DNA of 64,000 bases from UBA12087 sp964370815. Lineage in GTDB: Bacteria; Chloroflexota; Anaerolineae; Anaerolineales; Villigracilaceae. The position numbers and the translations under genes were made by a program. Shown piece by piece: positions 16,199 through 24,435 of this stretch. Numbering within the stretch: the first letter of the stretch is position 1; each line of letters begins with the position of its first letter. Below the pieces are notes generated by a model. The model saw only the letters and a list, made by a program, of their open reading frames with translations. It had not been told where the DNA came from and made no database searches. Location: NCBI GenBank assembly GCA_964370815.1, contig CAYJKQ010000004.1, forward strand, positions 124,001 through 188,000, written 5' to 3'.

Positions 16199-17452
16199 TT
16201 AAACCAGGTCCCGATCAATCGTATCCAACCAAGTGCGAGGAGGACGGGTTGCCCACCAACGGATCCAGTAAAGTCCTGCGATCAGGAGCAAGGATGGACC
16301 CATAAAACTGATCATTTGATAAGTAATGATATTGATGTAATTCTGTAATTCAAGTTTTATTGCCCATCCGCCGAATAATAAGAATCCTAAGAATAAACCA
16401 ACAAGCATCCATTTTTTCTTTCCCCCTAACCTTTCTGAAATAACTATTACAATATATGTCAGAGGTATCAACAAGACAATGTTGTTAACTGCAACTGTGG
16501 GATATCCTACCAATGGATATGTTGCCAATGTTAATGAAACTACCCAAAGAAACCAACGGAAATCCTTGTTCAAAGCGGTGTGCCACTCCAGAATTAGAGT
16601 GATCACAACCCCAATTGATATTATTGTCGCTACTTTCGTTCCGATTACTGGCCAAAGATCTGACAAGACGCTAAAAGTTGATTGGTAGTTGATGAAAATA
16701 TACTCAGATCTAAAAGACCGGATGAAGGGAAAAAACCAACCGGGAAACAATCCAAATGAAGTAAGAATTAGGAAACCCCAGACCATCATAGCTCCTAAAA
16801 TTACCCTTCTGCGGTGGTTGTGAATCGCCCACCAGAAAACCATCAGACATAATATACCTGCAACAGACGGTTGAAAAAATGTCAGCGCAATTGCACCACC
16901 TGCCAATTCATCTAACCCTTTTTGCAGGCCGATAAGTCCAATTAACAGAAAAATAAAAATTAATATTACCTGATCATTTTCCAACAATGGCACCGATGCC
17001 TGGGTTCCGAAAACTGCCAATATGATAATTTCCAGGATTATAAATTTTGGCGGCTTCCATTCAAATAGGAGGAGACAGAAAAAAGCTGATCCAATTAATA
17101 ATAGCTCCAGTATTACCATCCAGATCACCCTGGCAGTTGTGTAATCTTTAATTAAGGCTAATGGAAAATAAAGGATTTCACTTGCAAAAGGTTGATTGAG
17201 AATGAGTAGATCCTGCCCGGTTTCGGCAAGTTTCCCATAAAACAATAGTTGTGTTCGTTGTGTTGCAGCTTCACCATAAGGATCACTTCCTATTTCCAAA
17301 AAAGTCCGCATTCCCAACCAGGGTGTAAGGAATTTTTTCTCTACAGGGCGATAACGGATATAAATAATATTGGCTGCCAGCAATCCTACCAAAATCGCAA
17401 TTACGATAATTGAAGAGAATACTGTGTTTAATATTTTTAATCGAGTTGTCAA
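16199..17452 (-). CDS. GT87-like (DUF2029) membrane glycosyltransferase
   Basis: About 417 residues with about ten hydrophobic helices. The loop after helix 1 (GSDPYGEAATQRTQLLFYG) and the following NQPFASEILYFPLA resemble the GT87/DUF2029 family, which includes polyprenyl-phosphate-sugar dependent mannosyltransferases. The start is taken as TTG at 17452 because a GGAGG box lies four bases upstream; an upstream TTG at 17464 would destroy that spacing. It is the first gene of the three-gene operon and has its own promoter, divergent from the aspS leader. The exact sugar is not predictable. Confidence 0.72.
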   Translation of the reverse strand: MTTRLKILNTVFSSIIVIAILVGLLAANIIYIRYRPVEKKFLTPWLGMRTFLEIGSDPYGEAATQRTQLLFYGKLAETGQDLLILNQPFASEILYFPLALIKDYTTARVIWMVILELLLIGSAFFCLLLFEWKPPKFIILEIIILAVFGTQASVPLLENDQVILIFIFLLIGLIGLQKGLDELAGGAIALTFFQPSVAGILCLMVFWWAIHNHRRRVILGAMMVWGFLILTSFGLFPGWFFPFIRSFRSEYIFINYQSTFSVLSDLWPVIGTKVATIISIGVVITLILEWHTALNKDFRWFLWVVSLTLATYPLVGYPTVAVNNIVLLIPLTYIVIVISERLGGKKKWMLVGLFLGFLLFGGWAIKLELQNYINIITYQMISFMGPSLLLIAGLYWIRWWATRPPRTWLDTIDRDLV

Positions 17453-17475
17453 GCATCCTCCCAAGGGTTAAATTT

Positions 17476-17504
17476 ATTCTAATCGTAATATTATAGTGGG
17501 TCAA
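17476..17504 (-). promoter_or_regulatory. Promoter of the GT-C gene set
   Basis: On the minus strand TTGACC (17499-17504), 17 bases, TAGAAT (17476-17481). It lies back to back with the aspS leader promoter; the two starts are only about 60 bases apart. Confidence 0.65.
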
Positions 17505-17518
17505 TCAATTGAGTTTTA

Positions 17519-17527
17519 TGCTATAAT
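17519..17527 (+). promoter_or_regulatory. Extended -10 promoter of the aspS operon
   Basis: TGC immediately followed by a perfect TATAAT (17522-17527). There is no good -35 box, as is common for extended -10 promoters. The sixth base after the box is followed directly by the ATG of the leader peptide, so transcription would start at or beside that ATG, giving a leaderless message. Confidence 0.65.
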
Positions 17528-17533
17528 TTATTT

Positions 17534-17620
17534 ATGATTGTTTATTCTATGCTATTAAATGCTAATGATAATAATAACAAAAATCAACCCCCATTTGGTG
17601 GGCGATGCTTGTTTTGGTAA
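17534..17620 (+). CDS. Asn-rich leader peptide of the aspS-gatCAB-asnS operon
   Basis: A 28-codon open frame starting MIVYSMLLNA and ending GGRCLFW before TAA (17618-17620). Six codons are Asn (AAT at 17558, 17564, 17570, 17573 and 17582; AAC at 17576), with one Asp GAT at 17567, clustered at codons 9-17. The downstream operon makes Asp-tRNA and Asn-tRNA. The last codons overlap the first arm of an antiterminator helix, so a ribosome stalled at the Asn codons would leave that arm free, while one reaching the stop codon would cover it. This is the arrangement of amino acid biosynthetic attenuators. There is no Shine-Dalgarno; translation would be leaderless. Confidence 0.7.
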   Translation: MIVYSMLLNANDNNNKNQPPFGGRCLFW

Positions 17621-17649
17621 TCATTCTTTTTTGAACAAACAATCGCCCA
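17599..17649 (+). promoter_or_regulatory. Antiterminator helix of the aspS leader
   Basis: TGGGCGA (17599-17605) and TTGTTT (17609-17614) can pair with AAACAA (17637-17642) and TCGCCCA (17643-17649): 13 base pairs with a three-base bulge. The 3' arm contains most of the 5' arm of the terminator, so the two structures exclude one another. The 5' arm lies in the last codons of the leader peptide. Confidence 0.7.
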
Positions 17650-17677
17650 AAGCTGACAGCGGAGGGCGATTGTTTTT
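17640..17677 (+). terminator. Intrinsic terminator (attenuator) before aspS
   Basis: CAATCGCCC (17640-17648) pairs perfectly with GGGCGATTG (17664-17672) across a 15-base loop and is followed by TTTTTAT. It lies between the leader peptide and aspS, so it would stop transcription before the operon unless the antiterminator forms. Confidence 0.85.
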
Positions 17678-17725
17678 ATAGTAAATCATCGATACCATTT
17701 AAGATTTTTTTTGACGGAGAGACTT

Positions 17726-19498
17726 ATGTACAAATCACACACCTGTGGAGAAATCCGAGCATCGCATTCCGGTCAGATCGTCACACTTGCAGGTTGGGTT
17801 AATCGTCGCCGCGATCACGGCGGAGTAGTGTTCATCGACTTAAGGGACCGTTTTGGTATGGTACAGGTCGTCTTTAATCCCGATCTTCCTCAGGAATATG
17901 TAAAAATCATCTCAACTATTCGTCTTGAATGGGTTCTTCAAATCACAGGAACTGTCCGGAAAAGACCTGAAGGCATGATCAACCCCAAATTAGATACTGG
18001 TGAAATTGAAATTATCGCCGATAAACTGACAGTGCTGAATCCCGCAAAAGCTTTACCTTTTATGATTAATGGGGATGACCAATTGGCTGACGAAAATACA
18101 CGACTCAAATATCGCTATTTGGATCTCAGACGCGAAAAAATGAAGTCCAATCTTATTCTTCGCCACAATTTAATCAAATTTATTCGTACCTATTTGGATA
18201 ACAAAGATTTTCTTGAAATCGAAACTCCTATTCTATTCAAAACAACACCCGAAGGTGCCCGCGATTATCTGGTTCCATCACGGATACATCCAGGTGAATT
18301 TTACGCCCTGCCTCAATCTCCGCAGCAATTGAAACAAATGCTTATGGTGGGTGGGGTGGAACGTTATTTTCAAATTGCCCGGTGCTTCCGTGATGAAGAC
18401 CAACGTGGAGACCGTCAGCCAGAATTTACTCAACTGGATATGGAAATGTCGTTTGTTGAACGGGAAGACATAATGACCCTGGTTGAAGAAATGTTCACTG
18501 AAATGATATCTGAAGTGGTTCCGAACAAACATTTGCTGTCAAGTCCCTGGCCACGCTTCACATACGCGGATGCCATGGACAGATTCGGAAAAGATAATCC
18601 TGATATCCGATTTGGGTTGGAATTAAAAGACATTTCCAACCTGGTTTCTGAATGTGGTTTTAGTGTTTTTGAGAATGCGGTTGCTAAAGGTGGATGTGTG
18701 CGCGGGATCAATGCCACCGGATGCGGGGATTATACAAGAAGACAGATCGAAGAGTTGACGGTATTTGTCCAGGAACTCGGAGCTAAAGGTCTCGCTTATA
18801 TTGCAATAACAAATCAAGGTGTGATTCGTTCATCGTTCACCAAATTCTTATCAGAAGAATTAATTCAGACCATCCTTTCCAGATTAGATGGGAAACAGGG
18901 AGATTTATTGCTCTTTGTGGCTGACAAACCTTCCCTGGTGTTTGAATCCTTGGGGCGTCTCAGAGTGAAGCTGGGTGATATTCTTGAATTAAGAGACCCA
19001 GATATCCTTGCGTTTTGTTGGGTGATCGATTTCCCATTCGTAACGTGGAATGAAGAAGAAAACCATTGGGATCCAAGTCATCACCTATTTACATCTCCTC
19101 TGCCTCAAGATCTACCATTATTGGATACGGATCCTGGCAAAGCACGAGGTGCCCAATATGACCTGGTATTGAATAATTATGAGGTTGGTGGCGGATCAAT
19201 TAGAATTCATAGAAGAGATCTTCAGGAGAAAATATTCAAATTAATTGGCCTTGATCCTGAAATTGCCCAAGAGAGGTTTGGGCATATGCTTGAGGCTTTT
19301 GAATATGGCACACCACCACATGGTGGAATTGCGCCTGGAATTGATCGTATCTGTATGTTACTCGCAGATGAACAGAATATCCGGGAGGTTATAGCCTTTC
19401 CGAAAAATCAAACTGCCCGCGATGTGATGGCATCTGCTCCATCGGCAGCCGATAACCAGCAATTGAAAGATTTGCATATAAAAATTGACCTGGGATGA
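17726..19498 (+). CDS. aspS: Aspartyl-tRNA synthetase, probably non-discriminating (Asp/Asn)
   Basis: A 590-residue bacterial-type class IIb synthetase: OB-fold anticodon-binding domain (1-105), catalytic core with motif 2 FRDEDQRGDRQPEFTQLDME, an inserted GAD domain (about 285-410) and motif 3 GIAPGIDRICML. The ATG at 17726 is chosen over a TTG at 17711 because GGAGAG lies just before it. In the anticodon domain the residues after RRRD are His31-Gly32 and there is Gly at 83 (RPEG). These match the positions (His31, Gly82) known from Pseudomonas aeruginosa to allow charging of tRNA(Asn). This fits the adjacent gatCAB genes. It is the first gene behind the attenuator. Confidence 0.96.
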   Translation: MYKSHTCGEIRASHSGQIVTLAGWVNRRRDHGGVVFIDLRDRFGMVQVVFNPDLPQEYVKIISTIRLEWVLQITGTVRKRPEGMINPKLDTGEIEIIADKLTVLNPAKALPFMINGDDQLADENTRLKYRYLDLRREKMKSNLILRHNLIKFIRTYLDNKDFLEIETPILFKTTPEGARDYLVPSRIHPGEFYALPQSPQQLKQMLMVGGVERYFQIARCFRDEDQRGDRQPEFTQLDMEMSFVEREDIMTLVEEMFTEMISEVVPNKHLLSSPWPRFTYADAMDRFGKDNPDIRFGLELKDISNLVSECGFSVFENAVAKGGCVRGINATGCGDYTRRQIEELTVFVQELGAKGLAYIAITNQGVIRSSFTKFLSEELIQTILSRLDGKQGDLLLFVADKPSLVFESLGRLRVKLGDILELRDPDILAFCWVIDFPFVTWNEEENHWDPSHHLFTSPLPQDLPLLDTDPGKARGAQYDLVLNNYEVGGGSIRIHRRDLQEKIFKLIGLDPEIAQERFGHMLEAFEYGTPPHGGIAPGIDRICMLLADEQNIREVIAFPKNQTARDVMASAPSAADNQQLKDLHIKIDLG

Positions 19499-19517
19499 TA
19501 ATCCTCTGGATGTAAAA

Positions 19518-19838
19518 ATGGACATTTCCAAGAAAAATATTTCAAATTCAATTGATATCAATACCGTCCATCATATTGCGAATTTAATTATGCTTAAGAT
19601 CAATGATGAAGAAGCAGAAATCTTCAGCCAACAATTTTCGCAAATCATCGAATATTTTCAAAAATTAACTGAAATAGACACCGAAGAAATAGGACCTGAA
19701 AATGAAGATTGGTCAATGTTCAATATTTTTCGAGAGGATGTGATACAACCTTCCATGTCTCGTGAAGAATTCTTGGATAACACACCTCATCATGATGGAT
19801 ATTTTGTAAAAGTACCCCGGGTAATTGACGATCGATGA
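19518..19838 (+). CDS. gatC: Asp/Glu-tRNA amidotransferase subunit C
   Basis: A small subunit of 106 residues in the preferred reading from ATG 19518 (MDISKKNISNSIDINTVHHI), with GGATG six bases upstream; the frame is open further upstream to a TTG inside aspS. Typical GatC features are the early helix with VHHIANLIMLKI, the middle FSQIIEYFQKLTEID and the acidic REDVIQPSMSREEFLDNTP segment that wraps around GatA. GatC stabilises the GatA-GatB complex. It overlaps the upstream extension of gatA. Confidence 0.9.
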   Translation: MDISKKNISNSIDINTVHHIANLIMLKINDEEAEIFSQQFSQIIEYFQKLTEIDTEEIGPENEDWSMFNIFREDVIQPSMSREEFLDNTPHHDGYFVKVPRVIDDR

Positions 19839-19869
19839 AAATCTTAATCGAAATCTTGGAAATGGATCA

Positions 19870-21336
19870 ATGATGGAATTGAGCAATTTGAGTGTTCGAA
19901 AAGCTCATGAAATGCTAGTTAATAAGGAAGTCTCCAGCATTGAATTAACATCAGCAGTTCTGGCAAACATTCAGCGCTTGGATCCAATCATTAAATCCTA
20001 CTTGACAGTAACTGAAGAGCAAGCCCTTGAACAGGCTCGCCAGGCAGATATTCGGCTAAATTCAAACAAAAATATTACTCCACTGACCGGAATCCCTTAT
20101 GCGCTAAAGGATTGTCTGTCAACCCGTGGCATTCGCACTACTTGTGGATCCAAAATTCTTGAAAATTACGTGCCTCAATTTAGCGCTACAGTTGTTGAAA
20201 AATTGGACAATTCTGGGGCTGTCCTGTTGGGAAAACATAACATGGATGAATTTGGAATGGGTTCATCCTGTGAAAATTCAGCCTACTTTAATACCCATAA
20301 TCCCTGGGGATTGGATAGGGTACCTGGAGGTTCAAGTGGGGGTTCCGCAGCTTCGGTCTCAACTGGTCTCAGTCTCTTTGCATTAGGTGAGGATACTGGT
20401 GGATCCATCCGTATGCCTGCAGGTTTTTGCAATATCGTTGGTATGAAACCAACTTATGGGCGTGTATCCCGCTATGGACACATTGCATTGGTCTCTTCTT
20501 TTGATTGTATTGGACCATTAACTCAAGACGTTTACGATTGTGCATTAGTATTACAGACGATCGCTGGAAAAGATCCAAAAGATGGCACATCTCTTCCCGC
20601 CGCTGTTCCAGCTTATTCTTCATCGCTGGGGAGGTCAGTCAAGGGATTACGCCTAGGGATCCCAGAAGAATATTTTCAACAAGGTATGGATGCAGGCGTT
20701 GAAAAAGCCATCCAAGAAGCCATAAGTGTTTATGAAAAATTGGGTATGCAGATATACGAGGTGTCTTTGCCCCATACTCAGGCTGCCCTCCCTGTGTATT
20801 ATTTAATTCTATTTGCAGAAGCCAGCACCAATTTAGCCCGGTTTGATGGTATTCGTTTTGGTTATTCTTCAAATCAAAACACCGAAAGTGTGATCGATCT
20901 TATTATCCATTCCAGACAGGAAGGGTTTGGTGAAGAAGTCAAACGCAGGATCATGCTGGGCACTTACGTGTTATCTTCTGGATATTATGATGCATATTAC
21001 CTGAAGGCACAAAGAGTGCGTTCATTAATTAAGGAAGATTTCAAATCCGCATTTGAGAAATGCGATGTAATTCTTGCCCCAACATGCCCCACTACAGCTT
21101 TTAGAATTGGGGAGAAAAAACAAGATCCTCTAACCATGTATTTATCGGATATTTATGTCGTAGCAACAAATCCTGCCGGTATACCCGCTTTATCTCTTCC
21201 GTGTGGATTTTCAAAAGGGCTGCCGGTAGGTATGCAATTGATAGGAAATCATCTGAGTGAAGAACTCCTATTTCAAGTCGGATATGCCTACCAAGCACAA
21301 ACAGAATGGCATAAGATGCGTCCGAAATTTGTATGA
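19870..21336 (+). CDS. gatA: Asp/Glu-tRNA amidotransferase subunit A (glutaminase)
   Basis: An amidase-signature protein of 488 residues. The catalytic triad region is complete: Lys in GIPYALKDCLSTRG, the cis-Ser in the Gly/Ser motif GGSSGGSAASVS, and the nucleophile Ser in GEDTGGSIRMPAG. GatA releases ammonia from glutamine and passes it through a tunnel to GatB. The start is uncertain: the frame opens at a TTG at 19825 inside gatC, but ATG 19870 or 19873 (MMELSNLSVRKAHEML) gives the normal family length. It lies between gatC and gatB, the usual gatCAB order. Confidence 0.96.
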   Translation: MMELSNLSVRKAHEMLVNKEVSSIELTSAVLANIQRLDPIIKSYLTVTEEQALEQARQADIRLNSNKNITPLTGIPYALKDCLSTRGIRTTCGSKILENYVPQFSATVVEKLDNSGAVLLGKHNMDEFGMGSSCENSAYFNTHNPWGLDRVPGGSSGGSAASVSTGLSLFALGEDTGGSIRMPAGFCNIVGMKPTYGRVSRYGHIALVSSFDCIGPLTQDVYDCALVLQTIAGKDPKDGTSLPAAVPAYSSSLGRSVKGLRLGIPEEYFQQGMDAGVEKAIQEAISVYEKLGMQIYEVSLPHTQAALPVYYLILFAEASTNLARFDGIRFGYSSNQNTESVIDLIIHSRQEGFGEEVKRRIMLGTYVLSSGYYDAYYLKAQRVRSLIKEDFKSAFEKCDVILAPTCPTTAFRIGEKKQDPLTMYLSDIYVVATNPAGIPALSLPCGFSKGLPVGMQLIGNHLSEELLFQVGYAYQAQTEWHKMRPKFV

Positions 21337-21357
21337 AACTCAGGAATCTCGCAAACA

Positions 21358-22800
21358 ATGAAATATGAACCTGTGATCGGACTAGAAATCCATGCTGAAC
21401 TACAGACCCAAACAAAAATGTTCTGTGGTTGTGCTGCCGATCATACCTCCAGATCTGATCCCAATAGCTTGATCTGTCCTGTATGTACTGGTTTACCCGG
21501 GGCAATGCCAGTGCTTAACAAAAAAGCAGTTGATCTGAGTATCCTGGTTGGTTTGGCGTTAAATTGTAGTATTAATGAAACCAATAATTTCGCTCGTAAA
21601 AACTACTTTTACGCCGATTTACCAAAAGGCTATCAAATTTCTCAATACGACTTGCCTGTGGCGTCAAATGGTTGGCTTGATATTTTCGAAGAAGAAATGG
21701 ATTTTAAACAACGCATCCGAATACGTCGGGTGCACCTTGAAGAAGACACCGCCAAATTAACTCACCAAGATGATTATTCTCTTATCGATTTTAACCGTGC
21801 GGGAGTCCCTCTTCTGGAAATAGTGTCTGAACCGGACATGATTTCTGTGGAAACCGTTTTGTCTTATGCCAATCAGATAAGATCCTGTCTGCGTTATCTT
21901 GGTGTAAACTCTGGAGATATGGAAAAGGGCATCTTACGGTTCGAAGCAAATATATCTGTGAGACCGGATGGCAGCCAGGAATTATACACGCGAACCGAGA
22001 TCAAGAACCTCAATAGTTTTCGAGCCATGGCACAAGCGATCAATTATGAAATTGATCGCCAGATAAATATATACGAAAATGGAGGCACTGTCACTCAGGA
22101 GACACTGGGTTGGGATGAATTGAAAGGAAGAACATATTCCCAGAGAGGAAAAGAAGAAGCACACGATTATCGATACTTTCCAGAACCTGATATTCCCCCC
22201 GTTCACATAGATCGATCCTGGGTGGAGATGATATCTTCACAAATACCCGAATTGCCAGATACCAAAAACCGACGATTTATCGATCAATATGATTTATCCA
22301 TTCAGGAAGTCCGGTCACTGACATCTGAGAAAGCGATTGCAGATTTCTTTGAAAGAACTGTTTTGCTAACATCCAGCCCGGTTAGAACTGTTTACAACTG
22401 GCTCATAGGTGACTTTACCAGACAAATCAATGCGAGGAAAATTGATTGGCAGGCAATACCTGTAACACCAGAGAATTTTGCCCAATTATTGGATCTTTTT
22501 TCATCAAAAGTAATAAATGACTTTACTGTAAAAGAGATACTTGTTGAAATGTTCAACTCAAATAACAATGCACTCGATATCGTTTCCGAAAAAGGACTCC
22601 TTCAGATTTCTGATACAGTTTTTCTTGCTGGTATTATTGAGAGGATCCTTGTAGAAAATCCAGAGCCCGTAAAACAGTATCAAGCCGGAAAAGAAACTCT
22701 CTTCCAATGGTTCATGGGACAGGTATCCCGGGAAACAAAAGGTAGATCAGATCCCCAAGTTGTGCAGCGATTATTAACAGAAAGATTAAAAGTGCAATAA
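21358..22800 (+). CDS. gatB: Asp/Glu-tRNA amidotransferase subunit B
   Basis: A 480-residue protein starting MKYEPVIGLEIHAELQTQTK, the GatB signature, followed by the zinc site FCGC...CPVCTG and the kinase-like cradle domain that phosphorylates the mischarged residue. The C-terminal YqeY-like helical tail (from about residue 330) recognises the tRNA. GatB amidates Asp-tRNA(Asn) and/or Glu-tRNA(Gln). An AGGAAT box precedes the ATG. Whether it works on one or both tRNAs depends on which synthetases the genome lacks; AsnRS is encoded directly downstream. Confidence 0.97.
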   Translation: MKYEPVIGLEIHAELQTQTKMFCGCAADHTSRSDPNSLICPVCTGLPGAMPVLNKKAVDLSILVGLALNCSINETNNFARKNYFYADLPKGYQISQYDLPVASNGWLDIFEEEMDFKQRIRIRRVHLEEDTAKLTHQDDYSLIDFNRAGVPLLEIVSEPDMISVETVLSYANQIRSCLRYLGVNSGDMEKGILRFEANISVRPDGSQELYTRTEIKNLNSFRAMAQAINYEIDRQINIYENGGTVTQETLGWDELKGRTYSQRGKEEAHDYRYFPEPDIPPVHIDRSWVEMISSQIPELPDTKNRRFIDQYDLSIQEVRSLTSEKAIADFFERTVLLTSSPVRTVYNWLIGDFTRQINARKIDWQAIPVTPENFAQLLDLFSSKVINDFTVKEILVEMFNSNNNALDIVSEKGLLQISDTVFLAGIIERILVENPEPVKQYQAGKETLFQWFMGQVSRETKGRSDPQVVQRLLTERLKVQ

Positions 22801-22815
22801 TAATTAGGAGTAGTT

Positions 22816-24159
22816 ATGCCATCAATCATCCGGGTCGACCAAATCGCAAATTATGCGGATCAAGAAGTAGTTATTCAAGGTTGGGTTTATAACCGCACCG
22901 ATAAAGGAAAACTTGTTTTTCTTCTTGTACGGGATGGTTCAGGATTCATTCAATGCGTGGCTTTCAAAGGGGACCTAGATGAAAAAACCTTTACTCAAAT
23001 CATGCATATTACACAAGAAACTTCTGTTGTGATCACAGGAAAGGTTCGCGCAGATAATCGCGCACCCGGGATTCCAGGTGGATTTGAAATTGGCCTTAAG
23101 GAAATAAAAATCTTACAAGTGGCCAATGAAGATTACCCGATGTCATTGAAAGAACATGGGGTTGATTTCGCTTTGGATAATCGCCATTTATGGTTACGTA
23201 TGCCCAGCCAATGGGCAATCTTACGCATCCGAGCGACAGTCATCAGCGCTATGCGGGAGTGGTTGGATAATAATGGGTTTATCAATATGGACACACCCAT
23301 CCTTACTCCTGCAGCTTGTGAAGGCACAACCACACTATTTGAAACTCCTTATTTCGATGAAGGTATGGCATATCTAGCTCAATCGGGTCAACTCTATAAT
23401 GAAGCAAACATCTTCGCTTTTGGAAAAGTCTATAGTTTTGGTCCAACATTTCGGGCTGAAAAATCCAAGACTCGCCGTCACCTGACTGAATTTTGGATGG
23501 TCGAGCCTGAAATTGCGTTTTGTGATCTCGATCAACTGATGGAGATCGAAGAGCAATTCATTACCCATATTGTCAAGCGCGTTCTTCGAGATCGTCAAGC
23601 TGAACTTAAATCCATCGGAAGAGACCTGACCAAACTTGAACAGATAGAAGCACCCTTTCCAAGAATATCTTACGACCAAGCCACTGAAATGATGGAACAG
23701 ATCAGATCTGAAGAAAAAGATCTGGAAAAAAAGGATTTATTAAAATTTGAATGGGGAATGGATTTTGGTGCTCCTCACGAAACCGAATTAACTTGTAAAT
23801 ATAATAAACCTGTATTTGTTTATGGATACCCGACCAAAGTTAAGGCATTTTACATGGAACCCTGGCCTGGGAGACCTGAAATTTGCAAGAGTGTGGACCT
23901 TCTCGCTCCTGAAGGTTATGGTGAGATCATCGGCGGCTCTGAGCGAATGTCTAACTATGATCTCTTGCTTCAACGAATTCGTGAACATAATCTGCCAGAA
24001 GAATCCTTCAAATGGTATCTGGATCTTAGGAAATATGGATCCGTACCACATAGCGGTTTTGGGATTGGACTTGAAAGAACGGTTTCTTGGATATGTGGTA
24101 TTGAACATATTCGCGAATCAATTGCCTTTCCCCGAACAATTAAACGAGTTTATCCATAA
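22816..24159 (+). CDS. asnS: Asparaginyl-tRNA synthetase
   Basis: A 447-residue class IIb synthetase: N-terminal OB fold starting MPSIIRVDQIANYADQEVVI, motif 2 (FGPTFRAEKSKTRRHLTEFW) with the RAE-S-TRRHL pattern characteristic of AsnRS, and motif 3 GFGIGLERTVSW. AGGAG precedes the ATG and only 15 bases separate it from gatB. It charges tRNA(Asn) directly, which makes the indirect AspRS-GatCAB route for Asn at least formally redundant. It is the last gene of the attenuated operon. Confidence 0.97.
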   Translation: MPSIIRVDQIANYADQEVVIQGWVYNRTDKGKLVFLLVRDGSGFIQCVAFKGDLDEKTFTQIMHITQETSVVITGKVRADNRAPGIPGGFEIGLKEIKILQVANEDYPMSLKEHGVDFALDNRHLWLRMPSQWAILRIRATVISAMREWLDNNGFINMDTPILTPAACEGTTTLFETPYFDEGMAYLAQSGQLYNEANIFAFGKVYSFGPTFRAEKSKTRRHLTEFWMVEPEIAFCDLDQLMEIEEQFITHIVKRVLRDRQAELKSIGRDLTKLEQIEAPFPRISYDQATEMMEQIRSEEKDLEKKDLLKFEWGMDFGAPHETELTCKYNKPVFVYGYPTKVKAFYMEPWPGRPEICKSVDLLAPEGYGEIIGGSERMSNYDLLLQRIREHNLPEESFKWYLDLRKYGSVPHSGFGIGLERTVSWICGIEHIRESIAFPRTIKRVYP

Positions 24160-24239
24160 TGCAAATCTTTTGGTTCTCATTCCAAAATCAGGATCCTAAT
24201 AATCTCTACCCAACAGATTATGTTTATGGTATAAGTTAA

Positions 24240-24412
24240 GAGCCCTGCTGTGTGCGTGATGCTGCGCTGACGGTTTTGAGCCAACATTTTTATTATGGGT
24301 CTTTGTCTTACGTCTACAACGCGATAGGCCTGAGCCAAGGCGAAGTTTTCGAGGCGGGACCCACCTGCGAAAGCAGGTTCAAAACTTTGCAGCACACGGC
24401 ATGGTGGGGTTA
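24240..24412 (+). ncRNA. ssrS: 6S RNA
   Basis: The closing stem pairs CCCTGCTGTG (24243-24252) with CATGGTGGGG (24400-24409), allowing G-U pairs. An inner helix pairs GTTTTGAGCC (24273-24282) with GGTTCAAAAC (24376-24385). The 5' part CTGCTGTGTGCGTGA, the TGAGCC...TATGGGTC segment and the 3' GGTTCAA...GGCATGGTGGGG follow the same order as in proteobacterial 6S RNAs. A TATAAG box at 24230 lies directly upstream. 6S RNA binds sigma70 RNA polymerase by mimicking an open promoter. No coding frame explains this stretch. A covariance-model search would settle it. Confidence 0.72.
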
Positions 24413-24435
24413 TTTATTAACAATTGAATATCAGG

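Noticed and set aside
17465..17725. T-box riboswitch upstream of aspS
   Set aside because: The conserved T-box bulge sequence and specifier-loop layout are absent; a leader peptide with Asn codons explains the terminator and antiterminator better.
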